Shown here one piece after another: positions 53,110-64,000 of a stretch of DNA of 64,000 bases. Each line of letters starts with the position of its first letter. The stretch's first letter is position 1. The translations under genes were made by a program, and so were the position numbers. This DNA comes from Ladona fulva. Lineage: Eukaryota; Arthropoda; Insecta; Odonata; Libellulidae. The notes below the pieces were generated by a model. That model was given only the letters and a program-made list of their open reading frames with translations. It ran no database searches and was not told the origin of the DNA. Location of the stretch: assembly GCA_000376725.2 (NCBI GenBank), contig KZ308118.1, positions 764,021 through 828,020 of the forward strand. Reading direction: 5' to 3'.

Positions 53110-53720
53110 CCTCAAATCCACTCCTAAATGCCTGTATACTCCTCCACTTTAACGCTTGTTAGCACTCGCGCAGACCCCAACCCCCCTTGTCTCCTGGGAC
53201 ACGCACCAAAGCCACTTAAAGAAGGAGAGCACCACCGGAGAGCGTGGCACGCGCTCCGCAGGGAAAGGAATATTCGCCGAAAGAGGAAGCGGAGAGGAAT
53301 ATCGAAGGATAGGGAAAGAGGAAGGAAGAGGCGGAAGGAGGGGTAAGGGCAGCTGCAGTCCCTTCCAGACGCACCGAGGAATGCGTTCCTCCTCCCATCG
53401 CCCACTTCCTCCGCTTCGGCACACGACCGAGTCCCGATAGTGCTAAAGCCCAGCACGCGCGCACTCTCAGGCGCACATCTGCTTTGCTTTCTGCCCGCAA
53501 ATCTACCTCTGTGAGGACGCCTCCCTAGAGAACCTCCAGACCGCCCCCAACCTCTCTGCTCCAAAAATCTTCCTTCCCGCCGCCACCTGGAGCCCACCTT
53601 ATGGCGTCCGCGACGTTTGCGGGAGGGCGAGCTTCGATTCCCGACCCATTATGATTTTTAAGATGCAGTAGGCACTCGATCGATCGGTCTCGACGGGGTA
53701 GTTTGCAGGCCTAACCCGTC
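53110..53720. other. GC/CpG-rich island with purine-to-pyrimidine switch
   Basis: The plus strand is purine-rich at about 53220-53350, then changes across a CAGCTGCAG core (about 53350) to pyrimidine-rich at about 53355-53600. CpG is frequent. Four overlapping open frames on both strands (longest minus 53124-53597, 157 codons) have Arg/Ser/Pro-biased composition and no recognisable domain. The compositional flip resembles the islands at 6.0-6.4 and 62.6-63.0 kb. Confidence 0.4.
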
Positions 53721-55248
53721 GCAACCTTGAAGTTGTAAACACATTCACACAAAAACCAAAGATTCCAACGCATAATAATACCTAAAAACAGTACTGAATA
53801 CACTGCACTCTTGTCTATGACTCTATTGTCTACTCATATACGTTCTCTTGTCTACATTGGTTATACCTAAGACATAAGATGGTTTCAGCACAGCATACTC
53901 CGTAGATTCACTGCTTTTCCTCGACGTGAAAACACAAGTAACACTCGTCGGACCTGGATACCGCAATTTTTCGCGCTTGTGCATTGAGATTTTTGATGAT
54001 TATATCGGTTAACCACTAAGCGCCGGCTGAAACTCTATTCGCAATACAGATCACGGTAAGGAAACGTTTGACGTTATCGAAATCCAGGTGAAAACACTCG
54101 TGTACTGTTAGTCGGTTGCTAGCAACTCCTACTCCAATCACAACTCACTAGTAATTCGACAATGTTAATAAGTTTCTACGGGACAAATACACCATATTAC
54201 TATTTGTTGAAGTAATCTTGAATTAAGGATGGATGGAAGGATGAAGTTTGCTCACCTCGCTATCTACTACTACTTAACAGAAGAAATGCTGCTCTCTTGC
54301 TTAGTGGCGTTACTGTCGTTTCTGAAGAGGTCCCGTTCCACGTTTGAGTTCAGAATAGTAATATAGAATATCTGTCCCAGAGACGACTATTAACTAATCG
54401 TCAAAGGGAAAGACACAGAAATTCCCAATGGCAATTCAATAAATATGTGTCAGAATGTACATGCAAATTCAACCTATTTTCCGGATCGATTACATTTGAG
54501 TACTGAATAAAATTTTCAACAACTGGTTCGAGCACCAACTAATCGGGTTTTTCTTTCGGTTTATGTGGCAGAGTTGACGTACTATATTAACTACGCTAAT
54601 CTCACTTACTAATTCAGACGCGGAATATATCAAAAGAAATTTTAAAATGTCACTGTATTCATGTGAGGTTGTCTGCGTACACCACCGAAAATCCTCAGAC
54701 CTGTATTCGCAGGAAAACATAATTTTTAGAAACAAATAAAATGTTTCAATTTGTAGAATTGAAAGCTTAAGGGCTGATTTATATACTGAGAGATTGGGGC
54801 TCTCCTGTTTTATTCGTATCTTTGGCAGGCGGCAACTTGTCTAGATGGTTGGAACACAGCTTTCGCCTCTCATGTGACCCAATAAGAAGATCAAAGCGAC
54901 CTGAATTTCGTTTGCCACCTGGAAGATACATATTTTGGGTAACAGATCGTGATACTGATTAAGGGATGCCATCTTAACTCTCCAAAAATATTTAAGCTTT
55001 TGAATGGAATGTAAAATTTATTTTTATAAATAGAACAGATGTATTTTTCAAAATTAAAGTAGAAAAATACATAATTTTTGTCGTACTAATATACATCCCA
55101 AGACGTCATATGATTACGCATTAGGAAAGAGAGCTAACTCTAGAGAAAAGAATATTTTTGCAACTATCCAATACAGCCCTTATGTGAAAAAGTTCTATTG
55201 AAAACAATCTACTGAAAACAAATATTAAGTAATAAATAGATTAAGAAA
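53721..55248. other. AT-rich non-coding stretch
   Basis: I see nothing interpretable here. It runs up to the left border of the tandem duplication. Confidence 0.4.
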
Positions 55249-55250
55249 AA

Positions 55251-58200
55251 TGACAGAATTAGGTCGACGTGGCATCCAAGAGAAGGAAGGAACACAAGCC
55301 ACGGAGTGGGTCATGCAGTATGACAGGCTTCTACAAACTTCACGTGTGAAATTCCAAAGTTAAATTATCCACCTGAAACCCTACGTAAAAAAAGAAAGCG
55401 GACCATACGTTTGCGTGTCCATATAAATACAAATATATTAGCGAGACACGAGAGATATCCGAGTTTATGTTTTCAAACTGACGTGGCTTTCAATAATTTT
55501 AGCAGCCCAAATAAAAGCTATCGATTGTTTTGAAATTCTCAGATGACTATTGCGGTCATCCACACATCGTTTCATCCTATCATTCCTGGAAATTACTCGT
55601 ACGTGCTGTTTCTCGCGTTTCCGATAACTTAAGCTATTAATAGTGGGGCTAATTTTGAAATCATGAGGTGGCAATTTATAAATGTGTAACAACACTCTTA
55701 ACTCGGGATGGTAACTGTATAAAAACCATATGCGCTTCGAGACAGAACGGCACCCATCGTTTTTAATCCATCGACCGTTGACGATAATGGGATGGGTAGC
55801 TACTAGTTGAAGCGCGCACCTGGTTCTATCCGTTTTATGGCTTCAGGTGATACGAAGAAGGTATTGAGGCCATAAGGCGGGCCAGGATGATCGAGTATTT
55901 AATTTTCTGAATTTGAAGATTGCCAATGCAACTGAAAGCAGGATATTAAAATTACTCGATACATTCCGATCATTTGTAATAGAATTATTCATAAACTTTA
56001 AAATCCTAGGAGTAGAGCGACGAATTTTCCGGTTCTTATATGAAAACTATGTGAATTCCTTAGGCCGCCTAAAAAACTTAAAAAATATAACATTCCAAGG
56101 ATATTTCAAATTCTTAATTTACATTATTTCTAAGCCTAATTTGGCTTTCAACTTTTCCACACATTCGTGATCCAACACTGGGAGACTTATTTGAAAAATT
56201 AAAAATTTTAAACGTGAGCTTTGAAAAACTCTACAAAATAGTGAAGACAGCTTTTCCACTAGGATCAAACTATGAAAAAACTGAGAGCCAAAGCTGAGTT
56301 GTATTCATGCGGGAAAAGTATTATTTCGAAATATTTACAGAAATTCCACGGAGATTTTCTTCAATCGTTTTAACATAACTACCCTACAATCAGACTTGAG
56401 GGTCACCAAAACTATTCTTAAAACACTTATCCAAATGATAAGAAAAACAGTTCATGTAATACCTTTGAATTTTCACAATATCACGGCCACCTCCGTAGAT
56501 TTTAAAGTTAATGTAGTTGATCATTTGTTTGATGTAAAGTCGTGGAAAGAGTCGTTAATATGGAGATCTTCAGGCTTCTACCAGTGTGCAGGTTGGAATT
56601 TCAACTCATTCAAAACAGAAAATTCTAAGAAAAATGAAAAATCTTCAACATATACCGAGAGGTCAGGAGAAAGTATATATTAAGTTGAAAATGAAACTAT
56701 TACTAAAAGTAAGCAGCGAAAGAGCCAGTTCTGTTACGGGTCAGTTGTAACTTACAATACAAATGATGAATGCGGAAACGAAGATGTACAGTTCATCACA
56801 TGTGCGTGATGACGTCTCATTTTTAGGTTAGAGGAGTAATAGTCATTAAAGTTGGCAAGGGGAATAAGTCTAATCGATGGAGGAATTCCAGCGCTAAAGC
56901 GAACGAAGAAATAAAATTAACACACGAACGCCAACGCACATGACTCAGTGAATCTTCAGCACCCAACTCAGGAATCACTTGAGACTGAGCTGTTAATTGA
57001 AAGTGAAGGGATATCTTTTATCTTCCCAAACAGGTAGTCCCTTATACTGTCAAAATGAATAAAATTGGGAGCAATGAAGGACAAATTTACCCACTCAAAA
57101 ATTTTATCGAGATTATAGCGTGGTGGGCAGAGCATAATTAGGAAGGTAATCATTTTAGTCATCTCCTTCCGCCTACAAGTTCCAAAGTCAGTCATTCTGG
57201 AATTATTAAGCCCGAAAATGAAGCGTCTTTTTAATTGCCTAACGGAAAGAAAGCAATGAATCCCAATCAATCCTTCATGGGAGATAGAAATCTATTTATT
57301 GGAACAAGCTAGTGTTAGTGACCTTTAGGAATTTATTTATCATAGATACTTCATTACTTGATACATAAGGACATAAAGTATTGAAAATAAGGTTTGTCCA
57401 GATGAAAATATTGAAGAATTTTAAGACTGTTTCAATATTTTAAAATCTCAATCGAATCTTTGTGCCTAGTGTCGCTCAATTCTATTTATTTTTATTTCGC
57501 TACAACAGAAAATTAAACTCATCGAAAAACGAAATGAATCGCATCAAGATATAACAAATCATTCAGCGACGGCCTACAGTTGCGGATATAATGTAATTTA
57601 AAAGTTTGAGTTTACATGTAAAACGTCATTAGTGTCAGATTAAGTATTCGCAAGACAACACCGTAGAAACATAAACGGATCGTTCCAGATTCCATTCTAA
57701 ACAGAATTATTTTTATGCAGCTGAACTACCTCGAGAATTCAAAACAGAATTATTTTTATAAAGCTGAACTACCTCGAGAATTCGCTCGGCTGTCTTAATA
57801 AAGGAAATTTTGATTCGAACCTATGACGTCAAGAGTTCTATATTCGGCGATCGAGGGAAGGAGCAATGCATGAATAGAGACGTAGAAGAGGCTGCTTGTC
57901 CCCAAAATCCTTTCTTTTATCTACCAAACTGCCGTCAGTTATCTCTGATTTCCGGTTTCTACTTAAGAAAGAACCCGTTCTGGGAGAAATGAAAGGAAGG
58001 GAAAACAAACGAATCGGAGGCAGCAAATGAAGTAAGTCACACGAGTTAACCTGCACATAGTTATACATGAACGTAACCTGGGAGAATTATTTTGTAAAAT
58101 AAATTGTAAGTTAAAAACACTTTTTTACCTAGAAAAATCAGTGAGACCTTAGGCAATAAAATATCCGAAACTTTTTATAAAGCTACGATTTCAATTGAAT

Positions 58201-58690
58201 TGAGTGTATGTTTTTTGGCTGCTTAGAAATAAATCCATGCGTAATATCGCAAAAACAAATTAGATGAACCGAACACGATTCATCTCGTTATACTTTCATT
58301 GGATGCCTCTGATTTTAATGAATTCACATTCTTCCGTAAGTATGAGAATTAAACGAAATTAGCTGAAACCTCAAAGGAAAGAGGTACTAATGAAAGGGAT
58401 TCCAATCAAAAGCACAGTATTAGTACAGAACGAGAAGGTGCATATTTGATAGCCTAAGTATTGATTTCTTATCTGTAAACAAAATAAATCTCTATAATAA
58501 CGATAAATTCAGCTAAAAAGATAAATTTGTTAAAAATAAAACGTTTATAAGGCTCTAACTATTCTAGTTTGTTTTAAGCAGGTAATACTATGTTTATATA
58601 TAATTTAATATTTATTATTCCCACATTTTAAGAGGTAAAAAATTGCATTACCCTTGGCAGAAATCTAACGTAGTAAATTTAAACGAGTAA
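55251..58690. repeat. 3,440-bp tandem duplication, copy 1
   Basis: This unit is repeated head-to-tail from 58691, and every line compared is identical. Similarity begins at 55249 and the junction has a 2-bp AA microhomology. The unit is AT-rich and encodes only short open frames (76, 85, 95, 100, 60 and 76 codons), several without ATG, each present at the same offset in the second copy. No transposase, terminal repeat or RNA gene was found, so it looks like duplicated host DNA and not a mobile element. Confidence 0.95.
57699..57783. repeat. Internal 43-bp tandem repeat, first unit copy
   Basis: A 42-bp block ending in CTACCTCGAGAATTC occurs twice with a 43-bp period. The two blocks differ at two adjacent positions (GC against AA). 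Confidence 0.85.
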
Positions 58691-61600
58691 TGACAGAATT
58701 AGGTCGACGTGGCATCCAAGAGAAGGAAGGAACACAAGCCACGGAGTGGGTCATGCAGTATGACAGGCTTCTACAAACTTCACGTGTGAAATTCCAAAGT
58801 TAAATTATCCACCTGAAACCCTACGTAAAAAAAGAAAGCGGACCATACGTTTGCGTGTCCATATAAATACAAATATATTAGCGAGACACGAGAGATATCC
58901 GAGTTTATGTTTTCAAACTGACGTGGCTTTCAATAATTTTAGCAGCCCAAATAAAAGCTATCGATTGTTTTGAAATTCTCAGATGACTATTGCGGTCATC
59001 CACACATCGTTTCATCCTATCATTCCTGGAAATTACTCGTACGTGCTGTTTCTCGCGTTTCCGATAACTTAAGCTATTAATAGTGGGGCTAATTTTGAAA
59101 TCATGAGGTGGCAATTTATAAATGTGTAACAACACTCTTAACTCGGGATGGTAACTGTATAAAAACCATATGCGCTTCGAGACAGAACGGCACCCATCGT
59201 TTTTAATCCATCGACCGTTGACGATAATGGGATGGGTAGCTACTAGTTGAAGCGCGCACCTGGTTCTATCCGTTTTATGGCTTCAGGTGATACGAAGAAG
59301 GTATTGAGGCCATAAGGCGGGCCAGGATGATCGAGTATTTAATTTTCTGAATTTGAAGATTGCCAATGCAACTGAAAGCAGGATATTAAAATTACTCGAT
59401 ACATTCCGATCATTTGTAATAGAATTATTCATAAACTTTAAAATCCTAGGAGTAGAGCGACGAATTTTCCGGTTCTTATATGAAAACTATGTGAATTCCT
59501 TAGGCCGCCTAAAAAACTTAAAAAATATAACATTCCAAGGATATTTCAAATTCTTAATTTACATTATTTCTAAGCCTAATTTGGCTTTCAACTTTTCCAC
59601 ACATTCGTGATCCAACACTGGGAGACTTATTTGAAAAATTAAAAATTTTAAACGTGAGCTTTGAAAAACTCTACAAAATAGTGAAGACAGCTTTTCCACT
59701 AGGATCAAACTATGAAAAAACTGAGAGCCAAAGCTGAGTTGTATTCATGCGGGAAAAGTATTATTTCGAAATATTTACAGAAATTCCACGGAGATTTTCT
59801 TCAATCGTTTTAACATAACTACCCTACAATCAGACTTGAGGGTCACCAAAACTATTCTTAAAACACTTATCCAAATGATAAGAAAAACAGTTCATGTAAT
59901 ACCTTTGAATTTTCACAATATCACGGCCACCTCCGTAGATTTTAAAGTTAATGTAGTTGATCATTTGTTTGATGTAAAGTCGTGGAAAGAGTCGTTAATA
60001 TGGAGATCTTCAGGCTTCTACCAGTGTGCAGGTTGGAATTTCAACTCATTCAAAACAGAAAATTCTAAGAAAAATGAAAAATCTTCAACATATACCGAGA
60101 GGTCAGGAGAAAGTATATATTAAGTTGAAAATGAAACTATTACTAAAAGTAAGCAGCGAAAGAGCCAGTTCTGTTACGGGTCAGTTGTAACTTACAATAC
60201 AAATGATGAATGCGGAAACGAAGATGTACAGTTCATCACATGTGCGTGATGACGTCTCATTTTTAGGTTAGAGGAGTAATAGTCATTAAAGTTGGCAAGG
60301 GGAATAAGTCTAATCGATGGAGGAATTCCAGCGCTAAAGCGAACGAAGAAATAAAATTAACACACGAACGCCAACGCACATGACTCAGTGAATCTTCAGC
60401 ACCCAACTCAGGAATCACTTGAGACTGAGCTGTTAATTGAAAGTGAAGGGATATCTTTTATCTTCCCAAACAGGTAGTCCCTTATACTGTCAAAATGAAT
60501 AAAATTGGGAGCAATGAAGGACAAATTTACCCACTCAAAAATTTTATCGAGATTATAGCGTGGTGGGCAGAGCATAATTAGGAAGGTAATCATTTTAGTC
60601 ATCTCCTTCCGCCTACAAGTTCCAAAGTCAGTCATTCTGGAATTATTAAGCCCGAAAATGAAGCGTCTTTTTAATTGCCTAACGGAAAGAAAGCAATGAA
60701 TCCCAATCAATCCTTCATGGGAGATAGAAATCTATTTATTGGAACAAGCTAGTGTTAGTGACCTTTAGGAATTTATTTATCATAGATACTTCATTACTTG
60801 ATACATAAGGACATAAAGTATTGAAAATAAGGTTTGTCCAGATGAAAATATTGAAGAATTTTAAGACTGTTTCAATATTTTAAAATCTCAATCGAATCTT
60901 TGTGCCTAGTGTCGCTCAATTCTATTTATTTTTATTTCGCTACAACAGAAAATTAAACTCATCGAAAAACGAAATGAATCGCATCAAGATATAACAAATC
61001 ATTCAGCGACGGCCTACAGTTGCGGATATAATGTAATTTAAAAGTTTGAGTTTACATGTAAAACGTCATTAGTGTCAGATTAAGTATTCGCAAGACAACA
61101 CCGTAGAAACATAAACGGATCGTTCCAGATTCCATTCTAAACAGAATTATTTTTATGCAGCTGAACTACCTCGAGAATTCAAAACAGAATTATTTTTATA
61201 AAGCTGAACTACCTCGAGAATTCGCTCGGCTGTCTTAATAAAGGAAATTTTGATTCGAACCTATGACGTCAAGAGTTCTATATTCGGCGATCGAGGGAAG
61301 GAGCAATGCATGAATAGAGACGTAGAAGAGGCTGCTTGTCCCCAAAATCCTTTCTTTTATCTACCAAACTGCCGTCAGTTATCTCTGATTTCCGGTTTCT
61401 ACTTAAGAAAGAACCCGTTCTGGGAGAAATGAAAGGAAGGGAAAACAAACGAATCGGAGGCAGCAAATGAAGTAAGTCACACGAGTTAACCTGCACATAG
61501 TTATACATGAACGTAACCTGGGAGAATTATTTTGTAAAATAAATTGTAAGTTAAAAACACTTTTTTACCTAGAAAAATCAGTGAGACCTTAGGCAATAAA

Positions 61601-62130
61601 ATATCCGAAACTTTTTATAAAGCTACGATTTCAATTGAATTGAGTGTATGTTTTTTGGCTGCTTAGAAATAAATCCATGCGTAATATCGCAAAAACAAAT
61701 TAGATGAACCGAACACGATTCATCTCGTTATACTTTCATTGGATGCCTCTGATTTTAATGAATTCACATTCTTCCGTAAGTATGAGAATTAAACGAAATT
61801 AGCTGAAACCTCAAAGGAAAGAGGTACTAATGAAAGGGATTCCAATCAAAAGCACAGTATTAGTACAGAACGAGAAGGTGCATATTTGATAGCCTAAGTA
61901 TTGATTTCTTATCTGTAAACAAAATAAATCTCTATAATAACGATAAATTCAGCTAAAAAGATAAATTTGTTAAAAATAAAACGTTTATAAGGCTCTAACT
62001 ATTCTAGTTTGTTTTAAGCAGGTAATACTATGTTTATATATAATTTAATATTTATTATTCCCACATTTTAAGAGGTAAAAAATTGCATTACCCTTGGCAG
62101 AAATCTAACGTAGTAAATTTAAACGAGTAA
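58691..62130. repeat. 3,440-bp tandem duplication, copy 2
   Basis: This is a head-to-tail copy of 55251-58690 that ends at 62130, where sequence diverges abruptly. Either it is a very recent duplication or an assembly error such as a duplicated read overlap or unmerged haplotypes. The sequence alone cannot separate these. Confidence 0.95.
61139..61223. repeat. Internal 43-bp tandem repeat, second unit copy
   Basis: This is the same two-block repeat as at 57699-57783, shifted by 3,440 bp and carrying the same two differences between blocks. It therefore predates the large duplication. Confidence 0.85.
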
Positions 62131-62479
62131 CAATAAACAAATCATGACTTCAATTGATAGGGAGATTGATACCTAAAGGTGTCCTCTTCCATCTAACCCA
62201 CCGTCAATGTAAAAGAGACGAAACAAAAACAGGAAGAGCATAGTTCGTGGATTAAAGTTTTAATAAAGGATATAGACACTATTAATTGATTAAAAGTACT
62301 CATAATGCGGGAAAAAGTTTCATTTGTGCCCTAAGCAAAGACCTAATCACATATAATCTGTAAAATCTCTCAATTATTGGACCACATCCTTCCAAGAATC
62401 AACAAACTTCAACCCCTCCTGGTATCTACCACTAGTATTACGCGGTCCACATTTCGCACGTAGAATAAAAGTTGTCTTC
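62131..62479. other. AT-rich non-coding stretch
   Basis: Unique sequence after the duplication. No gene or repeat is seen. Confidence 0.4.
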
Positions 62480-63060
62480 CCAAACCTTTCTCCTCACCTT
62501 CCTTTGTCCCCCCTACCTGTGCCCCTCCACCGCCCACGGCCTCAGACGTGTCTCGCCTATAATCGCCTCTCCTCCGTAGGGTGATAGAGGGGAGAGGTTG
62601 GATCGAGAGTGAATGGGTGATGGCGGCGCAATGAATGGGTGGGTGGCTTGGAAGCATGAATGGGAGGAAGGCGACCGGAAGTGCGTCGGCGCGAGGAAAG
62701 GGTGAAAAAGGCTATAGAGAGAGGATAAATAGGGAGGACTACTCTCTCTACATATATCCCGGGGCACCCAGTTTTCGAGTGCGGCAGCGACAGAGCAAAC
62801 GAGGAGGACGATTTCTCCTTGCCCCAAGCCATTTCCCTTAGGACGCCCACCGATATGCCTCCACGCCTTATTATTCTGCCCTTCTCCTTTTGCTCTCTTT
62901 CCACCTACTCCCCTTCCCTTGCCTCCGTATCAACTTCCTTCCCCTCTTTACCGTCCTTCTTTACAGCCTCTTCTACCTGTCCTGTGTATTCCTCCCTGCC
63001 TCCTTCACGACTTCATCTCTACCACTTCTACTCAACTAACCCTCAATTGTATGCACTTAA
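62480..63060. other. GC-rich island with purine-to-pyrimidine switch
   Basis: The plus strand is purine-rich at about 62580-62815 and then almost purely pyrimidine-rich from about 62850 to 63050, over roughly 200 bp. Overlapping open frames on both strands (minus 62557-62904, plus 62819-63082) are compositional. The arrangement matches the islands near 6.2 and 53.4 kb. Confidence 0.4.
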
Positions 63061-63268
63061 TCGGATCTTTTATACCCAATAAATTGTATATCCCCTCAGG
63101 ATGATTTGTTAGGAGGCCTAATTATCATATGTTTACACAAGGATGCACTACGGAAAACAAAAGAAACCCGAATACCGCTAGGGAGCCAACAGTTCTGGTC
63201 ATAGTTTTCCTTTAATTATACAATGTTACTAGATTTACGGTCTATTCAACAGATAGATTTCATTAGTA

Positions 63269-63320
63269 ATCTACATCTACATACGGGAAGCCGCCTTTCG
63301 GCATGCATGTGGCAGGGGGG
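63269..63320 (+). repeat. Short interspersed repeat, copy A
   Basis: This is the clearest copy. It begins ATCTACATCTACATAC, continues with GGGAAGCCGCCTTTCGGC, and ends GCATGTGGCAGGGGGG. The core can form a small stem (GCCG/CGGC). Related blocks are at 2763-2810, 40773-40830 and 50067-50108. Confidence 0.5.
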
Positions 63321-64000
63321 AAATAATTAAAATTATTAAATAAAATAAACATTAAAAATAGTTATTATAACTGAAGAAATGTTATTATATCCCTGTTCTA
63401 CTGCACCGTTAACGAATTGGGAATGACTATTTATTTCACCATAGTCTATGGGTATTTTAAATAGAATCTTCCATATTTAACCTTTTAAAATACAAATTAA
63501 TACCATGAACAGGCAGAAGAAGGACGGACAATGAGAGGTATAAAATTAAACGGGTCTTTTTCTAATTCTGTCAGATTAATTCGATCTCTCTCGTTATTAG
63601 GATAAAATCTATTCCTTATAGGGGTTGGTTACCACCTTAACCTGACCATTTTGTGACTACCACTTGTCTAATCAACCCCTGTCCCTCTTGATTAATTTCC
63701 GCTCCTTTCTTTTTTACTAGGGAGAAGGACGAACTGGAAGCAGAGGAAGACTTCTCTATTTAGTTTCTTTCCTCGGTTTCCAATCAAGATATAATTTTAT
63801 GCTACCTAATCAGTTCTTCCCCATTTTCTCATACATTTTTTCTATTATTTCACCACCGCATTAATTTTATCCCCAGCTTTACAAAATCATTCATACTGAT
63901 AATACAACCTGAACAATCCATATCTGATTTGATTCATTTTCAGTATTTCTGTGATGTTACCATACTAGACATATGATACGGTGATGATGATGATACGGTG
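63321..64000. other. AT-rich non-coding stretch
   Basis: There is no gene. An imperfect 12-bp inverted repeat (AGGGGTTGGTTA at 63620-63631 against TAATCAACCCCT at 63669-63680, one mismatch) and a short GATACGGTG direct repeat at the right edge are the only structures noticed. Confidence 0.4.

Noticed and set aside
53124..53597. 157-codon minus-strand open frame
   Set aside because: Arg/Gly/Ser-biased composition that follows the skewed bases of the island. Four overlapping frames on both strands cannot all be real, and none has a known motif.
53631..53642. B-box-like GCTTCGATTCCC
   Set aside because: The first G pair of the B box is altered, no convincing A box or cloverleaf lies upstream, and it sits in a GC-rich island where such matches are frequent.
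56396..56683. 95-codon frame in the tandem unit as a duplicated gene
   Set aside because: It starts at a non-ATG codon and has no recognisable domain. Its presence in both copies follows from the DNA duplication and does not indicate coding constraint.

Overview
This window is AT-rich nuclear DNA from a eukaryote, most likely an arthropod and probably an insect. The evidence is two tRNA-headed SINEs with short CTA tails and clear target-site duplications, a decayed LINE tail, a hAT-like non-autonomous element, a possible piggyBac end, and TATA/Initiator-like sites of arthropod type (TCAGT). I cannot name the species. There is no operon structure, Shine-Dalgarno signal, rRNA gene or CRISPR array. 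No protein-coding gene can be supported: open frames are all shorter than about 200 codons, many lack an ATG, the longest fall in GC-rich patches where stops are rare, and none shows a family I recognise except the LINE remnant. The window reads as intergenic or intronic sequence.

Layout. 0-12 kb: AT-rich DNA with GC/CpG-rich islands near 0.5-1.1, 5.8-6.6, 8.0 and 9.3-9.8 kb, a SINE at 1.73-1.86 kb, and a short dispersed repeat at 2.76 kb. 12-26 kb: a LINE 3' remnant (minus strand, 12.0-12.3 kb), a 226-bp fold-back element (12.57-12.80 kb), a candidate TATA/Initiator promoter at 16.1 kb, a GC island at 18 kb followed by a heat-shock-element-like 3 x 22-bp array at 19.07 kb, further GC islands at 21.8 and 24.5-25.1 kb, and a second SINE (minus strand) at 25.94-26.07 kb. 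26-43 kb: a repeat-poor AT-rich desert with one TATA-associated small ORF at 33.5-33.8 kb, a TTAA-associated hairpin at 37.2 kb, a dispersed-repeat copy at 40.8 kb and a tRNA-Arg(ACG)-like sequence at 42.35 kb. 43-55 kb: a hAT-like element at 43.58-44.24 kb, a 30-bp perfect palindrome at 46.4 kb, a perfect 72-bp tandem duplication at 49.5 kb, and GC islands at 50.6 and 53.1-53.7 kb. 55.25-62.13 kb: two head-to-tail copies of a 3,440-bp unit, identical wherever compared. 62.1-64 kb: a GC island that switches from purine-rich to pyrimidine-rich, then another dispersed-repeat copy.

No genes act together here. The most useful observations concern genome structure: the long perfect tandem duplication, the fold-back element, the two perfect hairpins or palindromes, a family of four short interspersed repeats, and recurrent strand-asymmetric GC islands that could be promoters, insulators or origins.
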